A DNA stretch of 6,710 bases from Candidatus Binatia bacterium (GTDB lineage: Bacteria > Desulfobacterota_B > Binatia > UBA9968), in assembly GCA_025922795.1 (NCBI GenBank), contig JAICHC010000161.1:1-6710 (forward strand), written 5' to 3'. Each line of letters starts with the position of its first letter. Positions within the stretch are counted from its first letter, which is position 1. Below are positions 1-6,637 of this stretch, one piece after another. The translations under genes were made by a program, and so were the position numbers. The notes under the pieces were generated by a model that was not told the origin of the DNA, made no database searches, and saw only the letters and a list, made by a program, of their open reading frames with translations.

Positions 1-483
1 ATACTTCTCCTTCATCGACCGGCTCGCCGCCACGTTCGCGAATCCATCAAGCAAACTTAAATGGGTTTCGGCTTGCAGCAATGTGTGATGCTCGTGCTGG
101 CCGTAAATATGCACCAGCGAACCGCCGGCGAGTGCAAGCACGCCGAGCGGGCAGAGGCTGCCGTTTAGATAAATGCGGTTCTTACCGGTTCGGCTGAGAA
201 CTCTTTTGATCACCAGCTCACCATCGGCTTCGAATCCGGAATCTTTGAGCTGGCTTTCGGTTGCCGCCGGCAAGCCATCGAACAGCGCTTCCACAAGAGC
301 GGCATCTTCGCCGCTTCGGATAATGTCGGAAGCGCCGCGCTCGCCAGCAACCAGTCCGAGGGCATTGAGAATGATCGACTTGCCGGCACCGGTTTCCCCT
401 GTGAGGATGTTCAGGCCCGGCTTGAGCTCGAGAACAACTTCGTCAATGACCGCGAAGTTCTTGATCCGAAGTTCGCGCAACAT
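1..483 (-). CDS. recN: DNA repair ATPase RecN, N-terminal part (truncated by window edge)
   Basis: RecN is an SMC-like cytoplasmic ATPase that acts at double-strand breaks and supports RecA-dependent recombination. The first 161 residues are present and the frame runs open off the left edge; full-length RecN is about 550-570 residues, so roughly 70% lies outside. The protein opens with the RecN-type start MLRELRIKNFAVID. The Walker A motif GETGAGKS is at residues 29-36, and the Q-loop region with the RecN-typical YGQHEHHTLL is at 127-136. The coiled coil and Walker B would be further left. The ATG at 481-483 is supported by an AAGG ribosome-binding core 9 nt upstream and by the exact RecN N-terminus. 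Only 13 nt separate it from the nadK stop, which is a tandem TAA TAA, so the two genes are very probably co-transcribed. Identification is secure; there is no sign of damage in the visible part. Confidence 0.96.
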   Translation of the reverse strand, partial: MLRELRIKNFAVIDEVVLELKPGLNILTGETGAGKSIILNALGLVAGERGASDIIRSGEDAALVEALFDGLPAATESQLKDSGFEADGELVIKRVLSRTGKNRIYLNGSLCPLGVLALAGGSLVHIYGQHEHHTLLQAETHLSLLDGFANVAASRSMKEKY

Positions 484-496
484 GGGGCGGACCTTA

Positions 497-1348
497 TTAG
501 CGCTCTCCCCACTTGAGTTTCGCGCGCAAAATCTCGTAGTAACTGCGCGAGGGAAGCTTAATAAGCGATACCGGCAGACCGTAATCGCGTGCTTCGACCT
601 TGTCGCCGTTATTGAGACGCACGCCCGGCTGGCCGTCGGGAACTAAGATCACCGTATCGCCGAAAGAACGCAAGGTTACGCGAATGGTGGCATGGCTTGG
701 GACAACGATCGGCCGATTGGTCAGAGTATGTGGACAAATGGGCGAGAGCACGACTGCGCCGAGCGTCGGCTCAAGGATCGGTCCGGCGGCTGCGAGAGAA
801 TAGGCGGTCGAACCGGTCGGTGTCGAGATGATCAAGCCGTCGGCACGATAGGTGCATAGGTAATCGTCGCCGACATAGGTTTCCAGATCGATAATGCGGC
901 TGCGCGCGCCTTTGGTAATCACGGCGTCGTTCAGTACGCGGAATTTATGGCGGCGATTGTTTTTGCCGATCACCCGCACCTCAAGCGTCATGCGTTTTTC
1001 GACCTCATAGTCGCCTTCGAGGGTTTTGCTCAGAACGGATTCGAATTCGTCCGCCGCGACTTCGGTGATGAATCCCAACCCGCCCATATTGACGCCCAGA
1101 ATCGGCACGTCCGGCCGTTCGACCAAAGGCGCAATATTGAGCAAGGTGCCGTCGCCGCCGAGGGAAATAATCAGATCCGCCTTGGCAGCCATCATTTTCT
1201 TGCCGCAGGACTGCGCACCATTGCGGCCCAGGCCGTTTTCCACGCAGACCTTTTTGCCGCGTTTTTTCAGCCACGGCACGAGCCAGCGCACCATCTGAGC
1301 TGCCTTGGGCTCCTGATACTTGGCGACAATTCCGACCGTACGAATCAT
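497..1348 (-). CDS. nadK: NAD kinase (ATP/polyphosphate-dependent)
   Basis: The enzyme phosphorylates NAD+ to NADP+ in the cytoplasm. The length of 283 residues is normal for bacterial NAD kinases (about 270-300). Visible family motifs are the GGDGTLL nucleotide-binding loop at residues 64-70, with the probable catalytic Asp66; the NE/D motif as Asn140-Asp141 (LNDAVI); and the glycine/threonine-rich DGLIISTPTGSTAYSLAAAG at 170-189. SPICPHTLTNRPIVVP follows at 202-217. The chosen ATG (1346-1348) starts directly before the first beta strand (IRTVGIVAK) and has AGGAG 11 nt upstream. The stop lies 13 nt before recN, a common bacterial pair (ppnK-recN). A possible sigma-70 promoter lies just upstream, so the pair may be transcribed apart from the upstream patatin/SLOG genes. 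No key residue is missing. Confidence 0.97.
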   Translation of the reverse strand: MIRTVGIVAKYQEPKAAQMVRWLVPWLKKRGKKVCVENGLGRNGAQSCGKKMMAAKADLIISLGGDGTLLNIAPLVERPDVPILGVNMGGLGFITEVAADEFESVLSKTLEGDYEVEKRMTLEVRVIGKNNRRHKFRVLNDAVITKGARSRIIDLETYVGDDYLCTYRADGLIISTPTGSTAYSLAAAGPILEPTLGAVVLSPICPHTLTNRPIVVPSHATIRVTLRSFGDTVILVPDGQPGVRLNNGDKVEARDYGLPVSLIKLPSRSYYEILRAKLKWGER

Positions 1349-1371
1349 CAGTGAAGTCGCTCCTGCGAGAG

Positions 1372-1399
1372 ATTAACACATGGCGGAAAAAAATGTCCA
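1372..1399 (-). promoter_or_regulatory. Possible sigma-70 promoter for nadK-recN
   Basis: On the minus strand there is TGGACA (1394-1399, 5 of 6 matches to TTGACA), a 16-nt spacer that starts with a run of seven T, and GTTAAT (1372-1377, 4 of 6 matches to TATAAT). It sits in the 136-bp gap before nadK. A start about 7 nt downstream would fall close to the AGGAG ribosome-binding site at 1360-1364, giving an unusually short leader. That weakens the call. It is a consensus match only. Confidence 0.3.
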
Positions 1400-1448
1400 C
1401 GAGACCTATTGCCGCGAGCCAGGATCATCATAATCTGCTCATCCGCGG

Positions 1449-1463
1449 CGCAAACGTTTTGCG
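1449..1463. repeat. Short perfect inverted repeat (6-bp arms, 3-bp loop)
   Basis: CGCAAA and TTTGCG flank a 3-bp loop between the multidomain gene's stop (1485) and nadK. On the plus strand it is followed by TTTT, but no plus-strand gene needs a terminator there. On the minus strand, the direction of the genes, no T-run follows the stem, so it would be a poor intrinsic terminator. It may be a weak hairpin, a protein-binding site or chance. Confidence 0.3.
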
Positions 1464-1484
1464 TTTTCTGGGACTCGGGGGCTC

Positions 1485-3482
1485 TCAGTCGAGCAACTGG
1501 GTCGTATCAAGATGGATAAATGCGGCGCCGCGGTCTTGCGCTCGCTTCACCATGTCTTCGGTGCCCCCGGGGCCATCGCCGACGGTGCCGTTCCACAAGG
1601 CGATCAGCGTCAATTGATCGCGCGAAATGAACAACGCGTTATGCAGCATCCAAAGATTGGAGCGCTGCCAGATGCTGTAATCTCTTTTTGCTCGCAGCCA
1701 CCGAGGCAATTGTTCTGAATTGGAAAGGACTTTCGGCTTGAGCCGGTCGTAAAGGCGGTTGAAGCGCGCTACCCAATCCGGTCCACTATCCACCACCGAA
1801 GATTTGATGTAGTCGGCCTTCGGCAGCACGAGATACATCTGACTTGGAATCCCGAGCTGCTCACAGGCTTCGTGAAACAAAATATCGCCTCCCGACGCCC
1901 CGCCGCAGATGCCGAATAATGGACCGGCGGCTCTTTGCTTTTCCCTCGCCAGCGCTTCGAGAATCAAATCCCACGCTTGTTTCTCTTTGGCGGCAGGAAA
2001 GCGCGGGCTTTTGCGGCCGGGCGCATCGATTCGGTGACCCGTAAATAAAATCGCACGCGGGGTCTCTGCGACTTGCCCCTGGGCTCCGGGCGGAATGCTT
2101 TCGAGGGCCGCTTGAATATTCTCCCTTAGAATTCCCAGTCGCTGATAGAGCGACAATTGTCTTCGCACCGCGTCGCGCGCCTGATCCGAGGCAGCGGCAA
2201 GGGCCTTCTTGAACGCCTGTCCAACTCGGTTGGGCCGACCGGAGGTCAAACAAATCAGATCCGCGGTGCTGATCTCGACCCAAAAGTCGCTTAGATTGGC
2301 GTGGGACAGGGCTGCCTGTTTCGATTCGATTGCCAACTTGACGCCGGCTGCAAGGTCGCTGCGGAGCTCTTTGAGCTGTTGGAGCTTGCGAGCGGCGTCT
2401 GCGGTTGAGTCGAAGTCATTTTGCCAGATCGCGGGTTGCGCTCGAGCGAGATCGGTCAGCATCACCGCCATCGCCAAAGCGTTGAGGCCCGAATAGAAAT
2501 GATTGCGATCGTCGGCAAAGCCCCGGCGATAAAGCTCCAGCGACTTCTCCAAATAAGGCGAGGCCAGCGCCGCTCTTTGTGCCGCGCCCGGATCGGACAG
2601 CGTCGCCCACGACTGCTCCCATTGTGATTTGGCATTGCGACCCATCAGAGCTTGGATCTCCGCCCGATCCCAGGCTGAAATACTCTTGTTCTGGAGCGCG
2701 CGCTCGACCGCCTGATCAGAATCCACGAGATCGCCCAGCCGTTGAAAAATCGTGCCGAGGAGAATGTTGGCTTCGGCATCCATGTCGTCGTAATCCCGCA
2801 CCGCCTGCCACGTCGCCTTCGCTCCAAACCAGTCCTTCAAGCGAAATTGTGCTCGGCCGACGATACGCAAACCGGGCACACGCCAGGCAAAACCATCGAT
2901 CTCCGCGGCCAGCAGTTGTAAATCGCCGCAATTTTTTACCGCCTCCACCCGCTCGACTTCCTCGCGAAAGTCGAGCGGCACGACGAGAACTTTGGCAGGA
3001 TCCGCCGGCTCCAGCGCCGGCAGCAACTGATAAACCGGGCTATCGGCCTTTTGTGAATCCAGAGTGATCCTGAGCGCTGCGGCAAGAATGTCTAAGGCTC
3101 CTCCCGGATCTTGGACGTCATAGGATAAATATCGATCCGTCTTGAGATCGAACGGCACGTCGATCTCCTTTGAATCGGCTTCCTCCGTCTTGTCTCGCTT
3201 CGCTTTGATGAGAAACGTACGTTTGTCGCGCAAACCGTGGCGAATGCCGAGTTCGTAAAATACGTTGGCGTTGTGGATCGAAATGTCGGCGATCACAAGA
3301 TCGGCGATCAGCAGTTGTTCGAACATGTCGGCGCGAATGTTTCCTTGCTGAATGAACTCCCCCGTCGTTCCTCCGGTCAGTCCGGCCAGTTGCATCGCCG
3401 GGCGAATGAGCTTGCTTTCGACAAGGTCGAAGTCAATTCCGCTCTTGCTGCCGAAAGGCCGCACGATAAACACGTTCAACAT
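1485..3482 (-). CDS. Multidomain protein: deoxyribosyltransferase/TIR-like domain, TPR-S-like helical middle, C-terminal SLOG domain
   Basis: This is a 665-residue soluble protein with no signal peptide or membrane segment. Residues 1 to about 140 form a Rossmannoid domain of the nucleoside 2-deoxyribosyltransferase-like (DRHyd/TIR-like) type: strand NVFIVRPFG at the start, then LVIADISIHNANVFYELG (62-79). Glu77 is the probable equivalent of the catalytic Glu of deoxyribosyltransferases. Residues about 180-455 are helical; HFYSGLNALAM (328-338) matches the signature of bacterial TPR-S/DUF4071 (TRAFs-binding-type) repeat proteins. Residues about 475-662 form a SLOG (DprA/LOG-like) fold: LFTGHRID (479-486), GGASGGD (527-533), LVLP (551-554) and LWNGTVGDGPGGTEDMV (629-645). 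The start is right before the first strand, with AAGTGA 4 nt upstream. A patatin gene ends 78 nt upstream. Family knowledge: such domains bind or cleave NAD/nucleotides and sit in conflict systems. Inferred role: sensor or second-messenger partner of the patatin. The reaction and ligand are unknown. Confidence 0.88.
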   Translation of the reverse strand: MLNVFIVRPFGSKSGIDFDLVESKLIRPAMQLAGLTGGTTGEFIQQGNIRADMFEQLLIADLVIADISIHNANVFYELGIRHGLRDKRTFLIKAKRDKTEEADSKEIDVPFDLKTDRYLSYDVQDPGGALDILAAALRITLDSQKADSPVYQLLPALEPADPAKVLVVPLDFREEVERVEAVKNCGDLQLLAAEIDGFAWRVPGLRIVGRAQFRLKDWFGAKATWQAVRDYDDMDAEANILLGTIFQRLGDLVDSDQAVERALQNKSISAWDRAEIQALMGRNAKSQWEQSWATLSDPGAAQRAALASPYLEKSLELYRRGFADDRNHFYSGLNALAMAVMLTDLARAQPAIWQNDFDSTADAARKLQQLKELRSDLAAGVKLAIESKQAALSHANLSDFWVEISTADLICLTSGRPNRVGQAFKKALAAASDQARDAVRRQLSLYQRLGILRENIQAALESIPPGAQGQVAETPRAILFTGHRIDAPGRKSPRFPAAKEKQAWDLILEALAREKQRAAGPLFGICGGASGGDILFHEACEQLGIPSQMYLVLPKADYIKSSVVDSGPDWVARFNRLYDRLKPKVLSNSEQLPRWLRAKRDYSIWQRSNLWMLHNALFISRDQLTLIALWNGTVGDGPGGTEDMVKRAQDRGAAFIHLDTTQLLD

Positions 3483-3560
3483 AGCTTCACTTGATCATCC
3501 ACTTCGGCTAGTCGAGGCTGCAAGATCGCTCCGACGAGCCGACGATGTCTCCGCTTTCGC

Positions 3561-4745
3561 TCAAGGGGTGAGATCAAAATTTTCTGGGAAATCTTCGCCG
3601 CGAACCTGCCGCTCCGCCGCCCTGACGCCGATCTCCTGTAGGGTCGTCATATTGTCCGGGGCGTCCATGACGCTCAACCCGGCGATTTTTTCGTCGTCGA
3701 ATTTTAGCCCCAGCTCAGCGAGCGATTCGCCAGTGAGCACGACATTGTAGCGCAGGTAATGAATCAGCGGCGCCGCGGCGATCAAGTCGCGGCGCAAATC
3801 GCCGGCCTCGCGATCGATCACTCGGGCCGTCGGACTCGCCGACATCCATTGGAGCAGAGTTTCCACAAGCGCTGCGCAATCGTCCATCAGCGAGAACAGC
3901 GACTTGACCGCGTGTTCCACGGCCAACTTGGCCGGCGCCATCGCCGGATCTGCCGAGCCGGTCCCTACTGAAACAACCAACAGCTTGTCCGCGCCGGTCG
4001 GCCAACCGACCCGATAGCCGTCCAGGATAGCATACATCAACGCCTGCAAAGCTGGATTGTTGAATGGACTCAACCCTCCGTCAACGAATTCGCCCACCAC
4101 CGGCGTTTCTCCCGGCTTGCCGCGATTGATTTCAATCTTCTCGGGATCGAAGAAGCGCGGCGCCGCGGTGGATGCGCGCACGACCTGCCAGAGAGGGTAA
4201 TTCGAGTTGGCGATCACCTGACTATCGGGCCGACTCGCGTAGTAGGGTCCCCGGGGATTATTCGAGACCGGCCATGCGCTGCCGGTGTCGAGCCGCTTGG
4301 TGACGATCAGGACGCCGGTCTGAAGTGAAGCGTCGCCTATGGCGGTGTTCGGCCCGTACACTTGTTTGAGTTCCTCGATCAGCCCGGCTTCACTGTAGAA
4401 AGCGCGGAAGTATCCCTGTCGCAGCCAGCTTTTCTGAAACACGCGCCGGCCAAGATCGAGGTATTTTTGGGTGATTTCGGTGATCGTCATGCCGCGTGCC
4501 AACCCGGCTGCGATGATCGATCCCGTCGAGGTCCCTGCGATCAAATCGAAATAATGGCTCAGGCGAAAACTTTCCGCGCCGCCATGACGGGCGCGCAGCA
4601 TCGATTCGATCTCGGCGAGAAAGGCGAGAGTTACAATACCGCGCAACCCGCCGCCGTCCAAAGCCAAAATCCGCTTCGGAGTACCGTCGTAGAAAAATGC
4701 TCGTCCAGTGTGCGAATTTTGTACGCCATGTTTATTGCCCGACAT
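3561..4745 (-). CDS. Patatin-like phospholipase (CapV-type candidate effector)
   Basis: This is a predicted serine lipase/acyl hydrolase acting on membrane phospholipids. It has 394 residues and no signal peptide or membrane helix, so it is cytoplasmic. All patatin elements are intact: oxyanion-hole loop DGGGLRG at 30-36, nucleophile elbow GTSTG at 71-75 (Ser73), ASTAAPRFF at 191-199 and the catalytic-dyad Asp222 in VDGG (221-224). The length and the very early DGGGxRG motif resemble CapV, the patatin effector of CBASS. The ATG at 4743-4745 is preferred because AGGTGA lies 4 nt upstream. An in-frame GTG at 4841 would add 32 Arg/Glu-rich residues with no patatin character. The gene is followed after 78 nt by the deoxyribosyltransferase-like/TPR-S/SLOG gene, which suggests one transcript. 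Inferred role: toxic effector switched on by its neighbour. A plain metabolic patatin is the alternative, since the family is broad. Confidence 0.92.
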   Translation of the reverse strand: MSGNKHGVQNSHTGRAFFYDGTPKRILALDGGGLRGIVTLAFLAEIESMLRARHGGAESFRLSHYFDLIAGTSTGSIIAAGLARGMTITEITQKYLDLGRRVFQKSWLRQGYFRAFYSEAGLIEELKQVYGPNTAIGDASLQTGVLIVTKRLDTGSAWPVSNNPRGPYYASRPDSQVIANSNYPLWQVVRASTAAPRFFDPEKIEINRGKPGETPVVGEFVDGGLSPFNNPALQALMYAILDGYRVGWPTGADKLLVVSVGTGSADPAMAPAKLAVEHAVKSLFSLMDDCAALVETLLQWMSASPTARVIDREAGDLRRDLIAAAPLIHYLRYNVVLTGESLAELGLKFDDEKIAGLSVMDAPDNMTTLQEIGVRAAERQVRGEDFPENFDLTP

Positions 4746-4968
4746 TTGATCACCTATCGCAGAGATCACTTTGCCATTTTCGGGCCCCGCACTTCTGTCG
4801 TGCTCCGCTCGTTCTCGGAGGAGTCTCGCTCGACGAACCACTTCGCGTCGCTAGTTTGAATTGTTCTCACCGAATCGGCAAGCGCACTGAGCCTTACCCA
4901 AGACAGGGGAGTATTCGCAGCAGGTTCCTGACAAGTAGCCTTACTCGAGTTCCCGCATAAATGGAAAA
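4746..4968. other. Spacer between the DUF255 gene and the patatin gene
   Basis: This 223-bp stretch contains no recognisable gene, RNA or intrinsic terminator. A 68-codon minus-strand reading frame (4766-4972) crosses it; its ATG overlaps the DUF255 stop as ATGA and it ends 20 nt before the patatin ATG. Its sequence resembles no family I know. The only promoter-like match (TTGCCG, 17 nt, CAAACT on the minus strand, about 4860-4890) is too poor to call. Whether the patatin is read through from the DUF255 gene or has its own promoter cannot be decided here. Confidence 0.4.
4750..4755 (-). promoter_or_regulatory. Ribosome-binding site deciding the patatin start
   Basis: AGGTGA on the minus strand, 4 nt from the ATG at 4743-4745, is complementary to the 3' end of 16S rRNA. 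No comparable site stands before the in-frame GTG at 4839-4841. It therefore sets the patatin start at 4745. Confidence 0.65.
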
Positions 4969-6462
4969 TCATCGCTCTGAAAAGCTCTGGAACTCGCCGA
5001 GCGCACGACCGAAGCGAGCCGCATGAAGGCCATCGACGGTCTCATCGTAGCTGCGTGCGCGCAGCGCCCAGAGCGCAGCGTCATGGTATTCCGGCGCTCC
5101 TGCCACTTCAGCAAGCATCAAGAAAAACGATGCCGCCGCGCCGTTCTGATCCAAGTCGGTCAAGCGCAAATGACTAAAGCCCACCCCGGCCGTGCCGAGA
5201 TCGAAATAGCCGCCGGCGGGATTTTTCAGCCGCGCGATAACAAACTCCGCTATTTGCCTTGCCCGGTCAAAATACTTTGCGTCGATGGTTGCGCGGTAAG
5301 CTCGCATCAGCGCAATACCAACCAGCACCTGATCATCCAGCCGTCCTGCCAGGCGCGGCACGCCGTCGTAATAATGGTACATCCCTGCGTCTGCGGTACG
5401 GCAGCGCGTCCAGAGAAACTCAATAACGTTTAGCGCACGTTCCTTACAGTTCATTCGGCCAAGAAGAGCCGCCGCTTCGAGATAAGCGCCGATGGCCAGC
5501 GCGTTGGCGTCGGTGTAAATACACTCATCGATGATCGAGAAAAACTCGCCGGCGGCCGTAACCTCCGCCCTCTCATGCCGGAGAAAATCCTCGCAGCCGA
5601 AGAAAGCGCCGGTGCAGGAGTCGAAAAGCTTGCGGTTCAAGTAATCGATGATTTCGCCGGCCATGCGGGCATACTCGCTGCGTCCCGTGAAGCCGTACGC
5701 CGCGAGACAATTCGAAATCATGCCGGCCTGCTCCGCCAGTAACTTCTCGCGATGCGGCTGTGCCCAATCTGCGCCGGTTGTCGTGCGAAAATAACCGCCT
5801 TCGACGGCGTCGTGGATCTCGCCCTCACGCATGCGGTCCAGGGTCAAGCATGCATGCTCGAGATAGGCTTGATCCTTCGTCGCTTCGTAACGGCGAAGTA
5901 ACAGATCGGTCGCCTGCGCATGAATAAACTTTTGGCCGCTCCCATAACCGCCGTTTATGGGATCGGCCAGCCCCATGATCGAGTCGGTGATCTCGCTTAA
6001 AGCCGTTTGCCGTGGCGCTTCCGCAAGCGGATTCGGCAGAGCTTCGCTGATCTGCGCAGTTGGAGTCGAGTGAATTTCTTCCTTCTTCCGATATGCCAGA
6101 TAAACGTTGAGCAGTAGATCTTTGAATTCCTCAACGGGGAGAAAGTTCGAGGCGGCGAGCAACTCGCCCAGCGGAGTAAAAAACGCCACCGTCGGCCAAC
6201 CGTTAAGATTGTAACGCGCATCGATATCCGGCCGGGTGGCATTTTCGACTCTGAGAGCGACAAAATAGGCGTTTAACAGCGCCATGTTTTCCCGGTCCGA
6301 AAGCGCTTCTTCGTCCATGCGTTGGCAATAGCGGCACCAAAACGCCGACAAAAAAAGCATAACCGGCCTATTTTGCTCGCGCGCCTTGCTAAAGGCGGGG
6401 TCTTCCCACTCGAACCAATGGATCAGGTGGGCCAAGTTAGGATTGGGCGAGAAGCGCAGCAT
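4969..6462 (-). CDS. DUF255 thioredoxin-domain protein (YyaL/SPATA20-like, divergent and short)
   Basis: The 497-residue protein has an N-terminal thioredoxin-fold domain (about 1-125). It starts with FSPNPNLAHLIHW (4-16), the counterpart of the SPYLLQHA-NPVDW opening of classical members. It carries a CxxC motif as FWCRYC (Cys43, Cys46), RPDIDARYNLNGWPT (77-91) with the probable cis-Pro90, and FFTPLGELL. The rest is an alpha/alpha-barrel, glycosidase-like domain: GGYFRTTTGADWAQPHREK (222-240), TDANALAIGAYLEAA (317-331) and LDDQVLVGIALMRAY (375-389). Classical YyaL proteins are about 600-700 residues with CHWC; this one is shorter, with CRYC. No signal peptide is visible, so a cytoplasmic location is likely. 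Its biochemical function is not known to me; a thiol-redox or sugar-related role is family-level guesswork. The ATG at 6460-6462 fits the conserved N-terminus but has only a weak upstream GAG as ribosome-binding site. It appears to be housekeeping rather than part of the patatin pair. Confidence 0.9.
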   Translation of the reverse strand: MLRFSPNPNLAHLIHWFEWEDPAFSKAREQNRPVMLFLSAFWCRYCQRMDEEALSDRENMALLNAYFVALRVENATRPDIDARYNLNGWPTVAFFTPLGELLAASNFLPVEEFKDLLLNVYLAYRKKEEIHSTPTAQISEALPNPLAEAPRQTALSEITDSIMGLADPINGGYGSGQKFIHAQATDLLLRRYEATKDQAYLEHACLTLDRMREGEIHDAVEGGYFRTTTGADWAQPHREKLLAEQAGMISNCLAAYGFTGRSEYARMAGEIIDYLNRKLFDSCTGAFFGCEDFLRHERAEVTAAGEFFSIIDECIYTDANALAIGAYLEAAALLGRMNCKERALNVIEFLWTRCRTADAGMYHYYDGVPRLAGRLDDQVLVGIALMRAYRATIDAKYFDRARQIAEFVIARLKNPAGGYFDLGTAGVGFSHLRLTDLDQNGAAASFFLMLAEVAGAPEYHDAALWALRARSYDETVDGLHAARFGRALGEFQSFSER

Positions 6463-6597
6463 TGGAAGCCAGCTCGGAATGCTCCATCATTAATATCATC
6501 GTTTGCCGCGGCAGATAAACACACCTTTGGATGATCACAACGGTTCGATGCCAACAATCACCGGCATGCAACCCACGCATCACGCGTGTTGAAGATT
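6463..6597. other. Non-coding stretch upstream of the DUF255 gene
   Basis: I see no gene here. There are two small inverted repeats: ATGCC-10 nt-GGCAT (6548-6567) and CACGC-5 nt-GCGTG (6574-6588). They could be operator half-sites for the DUF255 gene but are short enough to be chance. On the minus strand an AT-rich GATATTAAT lies about 25 nt before the start codon, with no acceptable -35 partner, so I do not call a promoter. Confidence 0.35.
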
Positions 6598-6637
6598 AGC
6601 GAATATGTCACCTTATCTGCTGAGCGAAAATGTCACC
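6598..6637. repeat. Pair of 15-bp direct repeats resembling an insertion-sequence end
   Basis: AGCGAATATGTCACC (6598-6612) and AGCGAAAATGTCACC (6623-6637) match at 14 of 15 positions, with a period of 25 bp. Tandem copies of a TGTCACC-containing unit near a tip are typical of transposase-binding sites at the ends of IS21/IS481-like elements, whose tips begin with TGT. If so, the element would begin near 6607 or slightly to the left and extend rightward past the window. No transposase gene, opposite end or target duplication is visible, so this rests on the repeat pattern and on resemblance. Confidence 0.4.

Noticed and set aside
140..141. NAD kinase residues 140-141 as Asn-Asp rather than Asn-Glu (residue numbers, not bases)
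   Set aside because: The motif is known to vary as NE/D in the family, so this is not a loss of function.
173..646. 157-codon plus-strand frame across recN and nadK
   Set aside because: It is antisense to two secure genes and its Ser/Arg-rich translation looks like a shadow frame.
1005..1400. 131-codon minus-strand frame overlapping nadK
   Set aside because: It is an out-of-frame reading of the NAD kinase gene with an Arg/Gly-rich, non-protein-like composition.
1449..1463. Inverted repeat as an intrinsic terminator after the multidomain gene
   Set aside because: On the minus strand no T-run follows the 6-bp stem; the T-run is on the plus strand, where there is no gene to end.
2579..3067. 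162-codon plus-strand frame opposite the multidomain gene
   Set aside because: It is rich in Arg, Pro and Ser, has no family resemblance, and is the antisense shadow of a well-supported GC-rich gene.
4746..4841. Longer patatin start at the in-frame GTG (4841)
   Set aside because: The extra 32 residues are Arg/Glu-rich with no patatin feature and no good ribosome-binding site, while the ATG at 4745 has AGGTGA 4 nt upstream.
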